DNA of 64,000 nt from Rhyzopertha dominica (GCA_025024175.1 QCXZ01000003.1:57616023-57680022), one strand, 5' to 3'; positions 23,121-36,960 are shown, counted from the first letter of the stretch. The notes: generated by a model from the sequence alone, not told the origin. A program made the numbers and translations.

Positions 23121-23276
23121 AAAAAAAATAGCATATGTTATTTGGAGCTAAAGTGACTTTATGTAGCGCGGCTGGACCTATCTGCCTCGCAAGCTCGGCA
23201 GTTAAACTCCAGCCTTGCTACATAAAAGTTCACTTTATCTCCTCATAACATAATATACTATTTTTTCAGAATCGGG
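23121..23276. repeat. Foldback hairpin element with GC-rich tip
   Basis: The arms 23121-23176 and 23207-23276 are imperfect inverted repeats: the left arm includes TAAAGTGACTTTATGTAGC and the right arm is its near complement. The tip is much GC-richer than the surroundings, with GCGGCTGGA facing TCCAGCC and an inner CTGCC/GGCAG. The total is about 155 bp and could fold into a near-continuous stem. It is either a small foldback MITE or a structured RNA; no flanking target duplication is clear. Confidence 0.6.
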
Positions 23277-25155
23277 GATACCTGGATATTATCGACTCAT
23301 ATTTTTCAGTGTTGACTTGTTTCTTAAGTATAAGCTTATTAAAAGACACCAGTGGTTTATTGGAGATACTTGCAGTTGTTGTTATATCATGCTGTTGTTA
23401 TGTTTAAGTTTTCTGTGTTGGTGCAGTTCCATTCCAATAGGAAAGGTTGCTTAATTTTTTAGCAGTTTTTTATATCGTCTTTGTTGGAAAGACATAAAAA
23501 TAAAACTATTAAAAAAACATTAATTTCCTCGTAGACAAACACTAGAAAGAATAAATAAAATTCATTACTTAAAATAAAAAGCAATGATCTTAAAACTTTA
23601 AATTCGAGAAGTAGATTCTTTATTTCAATTTTAAATGAAAATTAGCAGCCCTAGACAAACATAAATGAAGAAACTAAAATTGATAAGGTTGGCATTCTGC
23701 GGCAAGGTTGTTATTAAGTAAGCAAACTAACTAGTTCACTTATAGCACGAATGATTTTTGCAGTACCGGCATACATTTAATAATGCTCTTAATCAACTGG
23801 TTCATATTTCATTATTTTTGTTTTGTATTGTAATAATACTGTATGATTCATTGTTCCTACTTCAGCATCTTTAGAAGCTGTATAAATAATATCCCTCCTA
23901 CTTTTCGATTGAACTATTTTATACTGATTATATAAAATTGGTCTAATATGCAGGTTGCCCGTTTTCTGACTACAAACGCAACTAGACCTGGCTGGTAAAG
24001 GGCCATTTGTAACTATTTATAGTCATCTGGTCACGTTAGCCTTGTTTGTTACAAGCAGTCGTACTATTGTGTAATTGTTAAAACATTACATCTTCCAAAC
24101 GTATTTTAAGCAGTTGCTTTTAGAGGAGCTTTCTCTCTTTTATTATGGCGTAGTCGGACGCACCGCAGGGTTCACACCTGGGTTCCTTATAATTTTATAT
24201 TAACGACGTAAGTAGCTGCTTCCAAAACTTTTAGGTATTTCTATATGTGTCCATTTGAAAATGACTTGCATAGGCTTAACAGTTACTGCTGTGCTAACTC
24301 TTAACCATTACAAATTTGCCTTACATAACAAATAATTCTACAGTTGCTCCAATTGTTGCAGTAAGATACCTCCGAATAATAAATAAATAAACTGTAATAC
24401 ATTTCTAAAACAAATATGTCACTGTCATTACTAACAAAAAACATTTGGGATTTTTTGCCGATTTTAGACGTGTTCAAGTGCTAATGTTTTAAATATTGCT
24501 TACGTTAAGAACCACAGCACATAACATGTATAACTCTGAGAGTAAAAAAAAAAATATTAATTATTTGATACCTATAACCTGTACGATACTCTGGTAACAA
24601 CTCACTCGCTGATGCAATACGCAACATCTTTCCAGCTATTGTAACATCTGCATTTTTGGAATGAGCGGATTCCAACAAAACCCATTGCTGCGCTTCCCTG
24701 TACTCTTCTATAATCTACCATGGCTCCGGGCTTCTCCTCTTAAAATATCCGTTTACACGCTGCAATCGGTTTAATTACAGGACGTGTAATAGCAAAACGG
24801 AATGTAGTGCAACAAAGAATGACGGCTATAATTTAATAATTATTAAATTCCCCCAGATAATTGCAGTCCGCCGTTGAGTTACTGTTACAAAGAGCATGGA
24901 ATGGGAAAACTATCCGCCTAATTATGACAGTATCAGGTAACAAACCGACACAATAACAAACTAACGACGTTCCAACGTCATGATAACCCAAGCTGGTACT
25001 CTAAATTGAGCAGTTTAAACAAACTGCCGCCCCTTCAGGTGTAATAAAGCGAGACAACGTGCGGTGGCAACCGCGGCCGACAATTTATGTGCATTGGTGT
25101 TAAATGTCACCTGCAGCAGTCGTCAGATGCTGCAAAACGTCTGCATGGTACAAAG
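23277..25155. other. Non-coding region with GC-richer island at its end
   Basis: 23277-24590 is AT-rich with nothing recognised. From about 24600 to 25240 the base composition changes to mixed, with few long A/T runs, many short palindromic or dyad motifs and no coding frame until the candidate signal peptide at 25156. This is what a conserved promoter or 5' UTR block would look like, but conservation cannot be judged from one sequence. Confidence 0.4.
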
Positions 25156-25236
25156 ATGAAATTATTTCGGGGAAACCGCCGTCCAACGCTGNATGTGCTG
25201 GCGCTGCTGTTTGTCCAGTGCGTCACCAACGTTTCG
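25156..25236 (+). CDS. Candidate signal-peptide exon (possible first coding exon of sns)
   Basis: An ATG with a purine at -3 (ACAAAGATG) opens a frame that reads as a textbook signal peptide: a basic n-region MKLFRGNRRP and a hydrophobic core VLALLFV, then QCVTNVS. One base (25192) is N. It lies in a GC-richer island on the same strand as the Ig-receptor gene, whose N-terminus is otherwise missing. Possible donors are GTGCGT at 25218 or GTGTTT at 25237, the latter poor. No Ig1 exon was found between here and 49547, so the link to sns is a guess; a chance hydrophobic frame is possible. Confidence 0.3.
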
Positions 25237-25599
25237 GTGTTTTATACCTTTTTCTTAATTATTTTCCTTCGCCTAAAGCATATTTTCAAATGCAATTCAC
25301 TGTGATGCCTTACTTCATTCAGCCTTTTCTATGCGACATATAGCCTTAACTTGTTATTTTCTTAATATAAAATAATAAATATTACTACCGTCACTCCAGA
25401 ATGATAATACTATGGAACAGTTCAGTTAGATAATTTAATTTTTTTTAAATCCCCGGTGGCTGTATTTTTTATACACCTGTAAGTTTGACGTGGCCACATA
25501 TGTATTAAATATGTGGTAAATGAAGTAGATAACTAACTGTGAGCTAAAATGAGTATGATACAGATTAGCCATTCAATGCAATTTTATTTCGCCGAGTTT

Positions 25600-25800
25600 C
25601 TTTTGCTGACTTTTTCAATGGGCTCGAACTCTCACTGGGCAATCTGTACTTATCGACCGCACTAGCCTACATCATACTTCGTAAAACGATCGCTAGAAGT
25701 CGTATTACCTATTTTCACCAAATAACCTGGCATTCGATAATGTAGGTCTCTGTACTTACAGACCGTACCAACCTATGTCGTAGGTCATAAGGTCACCACT
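25600..25800 (-). mobile_element. Dimeric tRNA-derived SINE-like repeat
   Basis: On the minus strand, TAGGCTAGTGCGG (25656-25668) resembles a pol III A box and GAGTTCGAGCCC (25620-25631) resembles a B box, at tRNA-like spacing. A second, diverged copy of the A-box half occurs about 106 nt away: TCTGTACTTA is found at 25643 and again at 25749, each followed by similar sequence. This suggests a dimeric tRNA-related SINE. No poly-A or simple tail is clear, so the ends are approximate. Confidence 0.42.
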
Positions 25801-28800
25801 AGATAACTGACAAGCGATTTTACGTGTCCACGTAAAAAAAACAAAACCTAAGCAAGTAGAAACATTTTCTCGGAAATGTCGCTTTTTCTAAGGAATTTGA
25901 GTCGCTGAAAAAGAAATTCCATAAATTGAAGTATCTTCTGCTTAGAATGATTCTGCTGATTCCGAGGCGGAATCGCTATCCACAGGTTAGCAAAAACAAA
26001 GCTTTACTAGTGTTTTAAGGACCGTCACAAACATTAACAAAAACGAAGCTAAATGACTTTTTTCCTAATGAAATTGTTATGAAACGGAATATTTTATTCT
26101 CTAAAATTGATATTAGTGAACTCTAAGTGAACATTAAGCAACATTCAACTTATAACTGTTAAAGAATTATGCACAACGAAACCTTAAATGAGCTACAACT
26201 CCAACTCCAGTAAACTAAAACTAAGCATCTACAGTAACAACTGATTGCTGTCTGAATCCTGCTTTCAGCACACCTGCTTTCAAGTTGTTATATATTCCTT
26301 CATATACGTCTCGCGAAACTTAGTGGGTAACACTTTATCAGTGATGTTTTCTCTTATTACCAGAGCTCGAGGAGTGTCCGCTTAATATGATCTAACTCGG
26401 TATCACTATTCTATAAAAGCTTGCAAATAAAACGAAAAAAGTTTGCACTTGTTCTTGTAAAAATTATTACATTGCCAACTTAAACATTGCAGATTAGAAT
26501 TACCAAAATTTTTTGTATAGTCATCTGATTTTCTGTCAATATCGCTTAAATGATTTTTTAAAAGTGTGCATACTTCATTTCTGTTTGTACCTAAGCTCTT
26601 TATTCCAACCGTATTAATCATTTGTTCTTTAATGTTATCTCCACTGTGGTATTCGGTTTTCACTTTTTGTTTTACCCCGTGATCTACATGTCGATACTTT
26701 TGCTACACATTGTTTATTATATGATTCTTCCATGTTTCGTTCGTTTCTAATTTTGCTAAACTTTGTGATGTATTTGCCTCTTCACGTGTATTTCCTGGTA
26801 CATAAAACACTTGTTCATTGGCTTTACCGCCACAGCAGGTTAGTTTTTTCTCTTGATGCATCCAGTAATAGATGATAACTTACTTGGTTTAATTTACGTA
26901 TTTAACTGTTATTCATAAATCACTGTTGGAGTCTCATTTGTCAGCACCTCCACCAATTTTTGTTAGTTTTTTTCACTGGTATTTTTTTCTTATCACGCAT
27001 AGTGTAATACTTTATTAAATTTTAATTATTTTACTCATTGAAAGTACTCTATTAAATGCTTTATCCATGTCTACAGTTGCCAGATAAGTCATGTTTTCTT
27101 AATTGGTGGTTTATTTATTGAAAAATAACATTGTTGGTTGCTTCTATTTATTGAAATCTATATACTTCGTGTCTTAGTCTTCTCTGTTATTTTTCGAACG
27201 ATTTTGTTATATTGCTCATCAGCAATATATATTTGCTATGTCCTAGGACATATAACTTTATACTATACTACAGATTTTCCAATAAGTGGACATATTCTTA
27301 TATTTGCATCTCATCTTCTTAACAGTTACCAATTTTCAGTTTCTCAGCAGGTTCTGATGGTTTATTTCTAGTTCGTTAAATTTTATACATTTGCAATTAC
27401 AGAAAAAATATATAAAATTGTATTTATACTTCCTACTGTATGGGTACTTTTAAAATTGCTCCGATTTGATCTTAAATTCCAGCGTCTTACACGACACCAA
27501 GATGGGACGAACAGTAACTAACCACTGAAGTGAAGATAAAAACTTTTCCCTCGAAAGAACTTCCTTACTTTTTTACACGCACCGCTTGTCTATATAAATT
27601 GCCCTTTGACGTTTAAACTTTTGTATTATGCATGACTAAATTCTGGCAGGCGATTCAGTTATCGAAAATAACTTCATTATGATGCAATTATTGAGTCCCT
27701 TGTTGTTCTGTTGTCACAATATTCGTACTTGTACTGTTTATATATGCTTGTTTATAAATTTTAATGATATTTAACAACGAACCTTAATCGATCTCCCCGA
27801 GATTAATAATAGTCTATTCAGTGTCAAGTAAATCCGTTTGCAAAAAATTTGGCGCGTCCTGTGGGTTGCTTTGGCAGAAAATTCTGCTTCTGCTTCACCT
27901 CGTTGCTTATAAAGCGTGTAATCTCAGAAGTGGTATTAGCCGTCTGCTGCAATTTACTCGTCTACACCCGCTGACTTTTTTTCGCCTCTTTCTAACAATT
28001 ATCAGGATCCATTCCGTAAGTTTGTGACGTCCCGGCTTTGTACACCAGCGTTGCAAACAACGTAAATCACACAAAGCCGTTGTTCAAACGTTCTTATGTT
28101 AATTTCAACACTCGAATTAACTGGGACGCATAAGAAATTTGGCGCATCAACTCGTCCACCGTCCCTGGCTTTTTGCACACCTCGCTCTTGCATAATTCCC
28201 TTAATTACCACACCCACTAGTTTCCGAACCAGTTATCGTTGACCATTCTCTTTGAAGCGGGCCCTGGCTATGGATAATCGGGGTTGCCGAATGTACCGTC
28301 GGAAGCTGGTATAACAACAACTATAACAAAAGGCAAATCATGAAAAAAACTTTGCTTTTTCTTCGAGCAAGTATTGATATCTTTAGATAGCAGTCTCTAA
28401 GCCTTTCAAAAAATTCTTCATTGTCTTGTGTCTAGATTGGATAAGGAAGAAAACTTCACACAGATATTGACACCAGCCAAATATGGAAGCTTCATGAAAT
28501 ATATTCCACGCGAAATTTAATTTTTAGCTTATTGTAAATATTGGTAACTTCTTTCCCATCGTTGTGCAATAATTGCAGGTACGTCATTCCATAACATGTT
28601 TATATGTTATTTTTCATAATTTATGATTGAGGGTCTAAGATTTTAAGTAGTTAATTTTAATATGTACTTCCCTTGTATGCTATAATTACCTGACATCTTG
28701 ATCAAGGTTAAAAAAGATGCTAAATAACACATTAAATTCTTCATATTTTAATTTGTAAGATCTGCTTTATCTAGCTAGTGTATAATAATGGCGATCGTAC

Positions 28801-31800
28801 ATTTTTTTTTGTTTAAACAGTCGTTTCATCCCAAAGCGCAAATTGTGGTTTTGTTCTCTTTCCAAGGGTTTTATAAATACTAAGAGTTTAACTGCTGATT
28901 AGAAATGAGAGAAAAAACTGTCTTTAAAAGAAAACGTCAAGCAATTGTTGTTGTTTTTGGAATGTTTTCAGTTAACATCTGAATCTTCACTCTCCATTGA
29001 AAGAAGTAAAAAGTTATTTTTATGTAAGCATAGCTTTATTAAGATTACAATTTTAGTTCAATAAATAGTATCCAAAATTGCTGTTTGAATAAATGTAGGT
29101 AGTGTTCATTTATAAAAGTGCTGTTGCCTATTTTATCTCAAACAATTGATGTAAACTAGAAATTTAGTTCTATTAGCGACTTTTGTTATCGTAGGATTTT
29201 TCTTATAGCGATTCGATTATATTGATGTTTTCTAAAACAACGTAGTACTGTAACTTAAATTTAGCATACTTTTTTCGTCTTTTTTTTTGCTACGGCAAGG
29301 GACGAAAAAACTATTTTAAAAGTGTTTTTGTGCTTCCTTTACCAATTCCGCGCGATTGCCTGTTATCTGTTGTTTGTTTTTTTATATTTTATGGAGTTAT
29401 CCCCTGTTTAGCAGGTATTGCTTTTAGGTCTCTTCATACTCACTTGCTCTGCTTTTATATTATGATTCCATAAAGGTGTTTGTTTCTTTAGATTTATCTT
29501 TTGTTCTTTAAATTATCTTCGTCTTCCTCTTTATTTTTGATTTAAAATTAATTTTCATTCTGCTACCTTCATTTTTATAAATTGTATATCTTATGTATTT
29601 CTCTTGTTTTTTTTATCTCATGTCTTGGCTGCTTTTCTCATTAGTTCTTAACCTTGCTCACAACCAAATAACTATAACATGTTACGCATCTCGTAATTCT
29701 GATGTATGATCACTGCCGATCAATATTTAATCCATTACTAGTTACTTTTCTCTTATATTTGTTATCATCTATTTATGTTGGTAGAATACGATTTTATGAG
29801 TTTTCTTAACCTACACTGAGTTATCCATACATTAGTTTTGTAGGAACCGATCATACATTACTTTACTGATTTCGTTGTGATACGTTTTTAAGCAACAGTT
29901 CTTTAGAATGACGATGCACCGAACAACTGTAGAACACAGACAATCTCAAGTGTATTTCTAGTGGGCTCCTCTAGTTTTTGAAAAATTAACGTTTGGGCCT
30001 GCTTTACGATGCGAAGTGTTTTCCAATATACTATAGTTCGCTGATCCTCTTCGTATGGACATCCTATGCGCATGCGTTTTTATTTTCGAAACATTAAAAC
30101 TTGGGACACTGCAGGATGGCATGCGAGAAGCACTGCGCGTCGTGAAGTAGTTCCAAAGGTAGACACTTCAGTTTCCAAAAACTAGACCCCTTTCCAAGAA
30201 ACGCACTTCAGGTTCGTATTTTTAAAGGGCATGTTCTCTTTTTTGGGGAACTTTCCTCTTTTTCGTTTTGTGTCCTCTTTTTCAATGATATTGACTGGTT
30301 AAGTATATGTATATGTATATTAATACTAAAAATTGTGCAACTTTTTTGAAATCCCGGGATAAAAAGCTAATACTGAAAGACTGTTTCCAATGATGGATGC
30401 TCACTGGATCAAAGAAGATAGACTTAAAGAGGAGTCATTAAGTACAATTTTAAGTCTTCCTTGAAATACACATAAGATATTTTGTAACTTTATGACTTGA
30501 TTAAACTAGTGCTACGTAAGGATACTAGTAATTACAGTTTGTTTAATTTTTTTATTTATTATTAATGATATATGTGTTAGAGAAAACTGTGTCATTTTAC
30601 TTTTCCTTAAATATTCTTCGCGCAGAAATGGACCTGTTTTTGTTTTATTTGTTGCCACTGGTAACCCTAATAGTGTACTAAGCTATGAAAATATTAAAAG
30701 AAATTGATCCAATGTCGCTATTCCTAATAATTACCGGTTATCATAATAAAGTTTTCAAATTAACCGCTATTTCAGTCGCATTAAGGCACAGTTCCATGTT
30801 CCTTTTACTTCGTGCTGGTACTTTGCGCGCCACCTGGTGGACCGGTGACAGCCCGCCCAACCACATCTGGCAACCGCGGCATTCGTTCCCGGGAAAGCCC
30901 CGGGGAAGTGTCCGTGTCGTAGCTGCGGAAGCTCGCAGACGTTAGGCGCAAAAAGTCCGCGGGACAAAAGCAGGATGGGGTTATACATCCGGTGGTTGGG
31001 CTAATAAGAACTGAGGTCCACGTTGGCAATTAGTAAACAGATCTAGTGGACAATGGGGGACGGTAAAGCGTTTCGTTGGCCAAATGGCATTATGCCGGGG
31101 CGACGCTTTGTTCGATGTGATCTCTATAGTTCTGCTGATAATGGGCGAACAAAGGCACAAGTCTCTTTCTATTACCACCGAATCTAACAGGACTCGTATT
31201 GTGCTTCGGGGAGCACCCATATAATGTGCCCGTTCTAACGAAGCCCCAGAAACTTACCTGCCTTTATACTTTGCCCGTTTTTCACTAAAGCCATTCATTC
31301 TATCATGCGCGGGTACAATGGCCGGAAATATGCATTCGCACTGTTAATTTGCTTTCAAGATGTACCCGCTAATGTCGATATGCTTTGAAAGGGAATTTCT
31401 GCACCAACCTGTAGTTAACAGTAAAGCAACTTTGGATAGCCTCTCTTTTATAAGCTATAAGCTTGAAATCGTGAGTTTTGATACCTCAGAAAGAAGATTA
31501 ACAATAAAGAGGTTTTTTAAAGGTTCCATTCGCGCTTATATGTTTATAATCCGAAAATCTAACTGCCCTAAATCCAGTATATTTTCCTAATCAAGAGTGC
31601 TTTTATCTTTTACACGAACATTGCAATAATATATAATCTGAGTGATTTTCTTTATTTTTGCTCAAATTTTGACTTTTTTTTACTGAACGTCATTCTCCAT
31701 TTCTTTATATGAAGATTAATTGAAACTAATAATTACTGCTTTTTCAGCTTTTCTAAAACCTTATTGAATGTTTTTACTTCGTTTCCTTTGTCGATGAGTT

Positions 31801-32022
31801 TGAATCTGAATCCTTTTATCCATGGAAATAGAATATTCCTTCAGACCATTTTAAGAGGCGTAAAAATGTCTCGGTTAAAAGTATAAAACTGCTGGGCAGG
31901 TAAATATATAGGACATTTTTAATGTAAACGTTTAATAAATGCTAATTATAACTTTTAAATTGTCTCAAAACTTACATAATATGATATAAGCAAGTTATTT
32001 CAGTAATAAAGGCAATCTAATA

Positions 32023-32026
<4 letters not shown>
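25801..32026. other. AT-rich DNA with mixed-composition islands
   Basis: No gene is recognised. Mixed-composition islands occur at about 27820-28310 and 30800-31260; the latter is the more GC-rich and carries no convincing open frame on either strand. The rest is AT-rich with pyrimidine runs (29280-29640, 30230-30290). Confidence 0.5.

Positions 32027-32080
<54 letters not shown>
32027..32080. repeat. (AT)27 microsatellite
   Basis: Twenty-seven uninterrupted AT dinucleotides. The length is likely polymorphic and may be imprecise in the assembly. Confidence 0.97.
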
Positions 32081-32085
<5 letters not shown>

Positions 32086-35000
32086 CAATTTAAAACAATT
32101 GCCGTTTCAGAAATACGGAGAGACGATCAAGGTAACAACAGAATTATTAGGTTGTACATATATTTAAGAAATATTATTTATTTTTACTTCGCATTTCATT
32201 AAAGTAAAAAGTAGTAACCAAGACGTCAGTATATTTTGTAGTGTTAGTAGTTTCGAAATCTGATATGAGCCTATCCTCATCTCGAAGCTGGGTATTCAAA
32301 ATTGAATAAATAATTTGGCTTTTTGGATGAAAAATGGAATACGTATATTGGTACCTGTTCTCTGACTCAAAGGAAACAAGAACTTGTGGAGAAAGATACT
32401 ACTGTTTACTTACTAATAATATTTTCGAAAGGTGTTTATACCAATTGGTTGCACTGTGCACTTGCCCTCTTTATAATATATAAAGAGTCTACTGTGGTCC
32501 ACNCGTTTGGGTCTTAACTTCAAGTACTTCCTGTAAATCTCCATCTTCCGATGTTGCTGTGAAGACACATTTTTTTCTTGTTTTTGTGTCGTGTAATGTA
32601 ACCACCAAGATATGCCCGCAATCTTCTACGTCATCAACTATTAGAAGTCGCAATTCTTACGCGCGACAGTCTCCGTGCAATGCTATTATTATCACAACCT
32701 TCATAAGGTGAAAGTTGTTATCAGGAGCATTATTAATCAAATATTTCACATTGTCCATTGACAACACTTTTGACTTTTTTGCGACATAACCGTCATTTTG
32801 ACGTTTAAGATATGCCAGTAATTTTTTACAAGGAGAAATGTTCACGTTTTCGTTTAACTGTATAGTGCTTGGTAGCATTGAAGACACAGACCAGAGTGTT
32901 GAAGCTTTAAGAGTTTTCGCCTGTAAGAATATTTAAAATTAGTTCTTGTAATAAATTTCATAAATGAAACAAACCTTTTCACAAAAGTACACAATTAGAA
33001 TGTTTTCATTTGCTGCTTGCCCTTTTTTTTCATTTCTCCAGAGACAAAACTGTTGGTAAACTTTGTTTTAGATTTTGTAGGTAGCAAACTTGACTCTGCT
33101 TCTGACACTAATTCCAAAATTTATTTTTTGAATTTTTAGAAGTTCCGTAAGTTTCACTATATACACGAAAAAAATACGTTTTCCACGCGTAAGATAAGTG
33201 GGTTTTCTAGCTCGTGAAAACTTGGAAAGGAAAACCATCATTTTTCTTTACTTGTAAAACAGTCTTACCTTTCACACAGAAACATCACTTTTCATTCAAG
33301 TGTGGACTCATGAAAACACCAAGTTTCCATGACAACACTGTTGCAGGAAGAACCTACTTTTAATAGTAGTTTTTCTTATTTGCAGAAATAAGCGTGTTAT
33401 TCCGTACTTTTGACTAACCTTATACGTATATCTCTACACCAGCATAGTCTGAAGGTTTTGGAATATAGGTAACGCCACAGGATACACGAAAATTATTTGT
33501 AGCACGTGTGCCTCAGATGTGTCTTTATTAAAATATTCCACCCACACGCTGTACTCTGCATGAGGTCGATATCTTAGTAAACTGTCCTTGTGCTGGTGTA
33601 TACGATACATTTGCTTAGATTGAAAAGCACGATTTTTTGTAAATCAGAAAACCTAATGCGGCGTCCTTTCTAAATTCAAATTATATAAAGAACTGTTTAT
33701 GACCAACGTATAATGGTGTGAATAAATCTTTCTAGAAATTAATTATATCATTTAAAATTTCAACAGTTAGTGTTTGTAGTGATAAATGTTACTGCAGGTG
33801 TATTCAAATATGGTTTCATAAGATAAATTAGAGAAATTAATAAGCTTATTGAAAGACATTTATACGCTTATAGGCATGTAAATAATATTTAAATGACTTC
33901 ATTATAACATTTTTACAATATGTACTTGGTAAAGAGGTATTTGTATAATTTATAATAACTCAGATGAATAAGCAGAAATAATACCTACCGATAACAGGTA
34001 AATACAAATATAAACCATTTAAATAGCTATATACAGCATCATATGCAGTTTTGATAATTTGACTGCGTTTGCAGTTTTTCCTGATGCTGTGGAATCATCT
34101 GTTAGTGTAGAATTTATAAGGCACGGATGGGGGGAGGGGGGGACAATAACCCCCTTAAAGCCTCAAGTATCAAAATTAAATAACTTAAGGACTCTGTGAT
34201 AAATAGCTTTTTTTAAATTTAAATAACTATTAATTAATTAAAGCAACGGCAAATCACTTTGACAATTGTCTGTTTACAAATTTTGCAATATACTTTCAAA
34301 ATTCGTTTCATTTATTCACCTATTTTCTTGACATTGGATTTTGCATTCAAAAAAAGTATTTAATTATTTTATTATTAGGTAACTTTTTAGACTACATACA
34401 GATTGGAAAGTGACAAAACATTAAGGTACGTACTTTAATACTTTTTTCGTAACAAAATATTACTATAATATAGGCAGGCCTAACATTATTTATAATTGCC
34501 AATTTTAAACTTTTAGTGCTTGTTTCGGTCTTTCACGTTAAAGAAAAATACAAGTAGTATCTATCTAAAACACGTTGTATATCACAAAATGAACAGTCTC
34601 ATAGGCCAGAAAGTAACTATTTTACTAATTTTTAAGTGCGTAANAAAGAATGTTTTTCAAATTGTTTTTATTTTTAAACGGTTCGTTTTTTAAATACTTT
34701 AGCATTTGTAAACCATTAACAACTGCCACTTTTAGCAGAAGNCAAATTAATTTTGACCATAAAAACTGTTTAGTATTAGAAAAAGCAATATAATAACTAG
34801 GTGTTTTTTACAAGTAGTTTATGAAAAACAAGAGCCGTGGAGATTAGACATTTGACATGATTATGGAGTTTTGAAAGCTATAATAGCCAAGTGGTCATGG
34901 TTACTGCTTATTACTAATAAACAAAGAATATATTCGAAGCCATTTAGTTTCCGTGCAGTTTTTGTACCCGTTGTTATTACATAAATGCAAATTGATATTA

Positions 35001-36069
35001 GACAATTACATTAGTGTTTTTACTTCCACTGATAAATATTTCCATTATGACAAAAAATATGCAGCACACTCTGCTCCTTCAACCATAGTTTTTTGTAGGA
35101 TATTAATGAACTACCACGATTCCTCCAGATTTCAGCTCTTTAATTTACAATGTGCATATCATTCTTCTTTATAACGGCCTTTTAAATATGTGATATAATG
35201 AAGTTAGCGCTTTTCAGATGAAGCATTTGAGGATGATGTGTTATGTCGAAATTTCCGATTTAACGGAAGAATTTAAGTAGTTAGTTATGACGTTAGGTAT
35301 GTTAGTAAAGCATTTGAATATAAAGTGCTTCAAATGTGCGTAAAGGTAATGTTGTATGATATCTATTATACGAAGTGTGTTCACTCAACCCTAATGTACG
35401 CTTGTTGTGAAAGAAATGCTTAATATAAGTCAAAAATCATTGTTTCTGCCCTTAGTATTTGAAGCTCCACATTTGCTTGTTAGCTTTTATTCTGTAGGTA
35501 GGAACATGGAACCATGTAGAAGCTTTCCATCGAGGTAGCCGAGATGAAACAAGATCTGAAGCTTCTCTTTATATTATATGTAGCGGACGTGACGATACAC
35601 GGTAATAGAAATAAAAAATATATATTTAAGGCACTCACCCTTTTCGGCGTCCCCAAAACTACTACTGGTGGCAACGGGATGGGAGTAGAGTGGAGAAAAA
35701 AAAAGGATTTGTTGCCCCCAAAATTGCACCATTAAACTCTGTTTTTTACAATTTTTCTGTCTTTTAATCGCGGACTAGTTTGTGTCGCTATCTATTGAAT
35801 TTTAAACGAAAATAAAATGTTCTAATTAGGCTCAAACGTACTCCCGGCCTTGAAAGGTTACTTTCAACAAGAAATATGTTTGTCAAAAAAAGAGAAGAAA
35901 AACTTTAAAGCATAACGCAATTACGCAACTCCCAAAAATAATCCTTATTATGTACTAACGAAATTATACTCGTATATAGAGATAAAACCACAAAATTATT
36001 CGCTTTTCAAATACCCATTTTGGGATCAAACAAAAATAAAAAAGTAATAACTGCAAAAGAGAAAATGAT
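32081..36069. other. AT-rich DNA, no gene seen
   Basis: Open frames are short and featureless. A G-run/C-run pair at 34126-34156 resembles the end of a decayed MITE like the one at 7354. Single N calls occur at 32503, 34644 and 34742. Confidence 0.5.
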
Positions 36070-36960
36070 GCTGTCTACCCTTGCTCTGCTCTGCTCTGGC
36101 AAGACGGACTACAGGTCGTTTATATATACCGCCCTTCGTCTTTACTTTAACAACTCTAACTACGCCATCACTGCCCGGAAAGATTTCAGTTATAATATAA
36201 TGCCAATAGGCCAGTTTAGTGGGGGTGAATTATCTTGCCTAATTATAACAAGCATGCCAGGCTTTATTGGAAGCGACGGAGTATTCCATACCTGAAGGGC
36301 ATGTAAATATTCAGTACTCCAGCGTTTCCAATCCGATTGTCCAATCTGATCCAGAAGTTGTTTTCTGGTAAGCGATTCCTTGGAACATCGTCCATATCTA
36401 TGGCAGGTAATGACTTCAGCGGCGTTAACGTTAAAAAGTGTGTGGGGGTGAGCGCTAGTGGCTGGGCAGGGTCTGGACTTAACCTTCTAAGCGGTCTGGA
36501 GTTCAACACGTATTTAGTTTGAACCAAAACTGTCTGAAACTCCTCGTATGAAAGAATCTGAGCTCCAATAGCTTTAAACATATGAGTCTTAACGGATTTT
36601 GTGTTAGCTTCCCAACTACCACCAAAATGTGGGCTACAAGGGGGATTAAAGTGCCAACTAATGCGTAATTCCGCGAGTTGTTGTGTAAACTTATTGACTG
36701 AATCGAATTCTTTGCTTGCGCCAACAAAATTAGTCCCACAATCACTGTATATAGCTGAGCAAGGCCCTCTTCGCGACAAAAAACGTTTGAAAGCTGCAAT
36801 AAAAATATCAGTGGATAAGTCAGATGCCAATTCCAAATGTATGGCTCTAGTAGCCAAACAGATAAATAGGCATATGTAAGCCTTTTGAGTTTTTGAACCG
36901 CGTTTACGAGTCATTGTGATAAAAAATGGTCCTGCATGTATTAAGTTTCTATTAGTGCAG
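36070..36960 (-). pseudogene. BEL/Pao retrotransposon integrase relic
   Basis: The 216-codon frame at 36264-36914 plus flanking shifted segments encode the integrase of a BEL/Pao LTR element. It has the core TRAIHLELASDLSTD, a SDCGTNFVGA segment (usually SDNGTNF; the catalytic Asp is kept), then SPHFGGSWEA with the Glu. It continues through a frameshift near 36290 into a C-terminal domain (IKPGMLVIIRQDNSPPLNWP, then VVRVVKVKTKGG) typical of BEL integrases. The N-terminal part of pol and any LTR are absent. It is a dead fragment by frameshift and truncation. Confidence 0.85.

Noticed and set aside
24140..24180. tRNA-like GGTTCACACCTGGGTTCC
   Set aside because: No A box at the right spacing and no acceptor stem.
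25104..25343. Frame with SAWYKDEI, at first sight Ig-like
   Set aside because: The resemblance to an Ig core Trp is short and there is no second Cys; the overlapping signal-peptide frame is more convincing.
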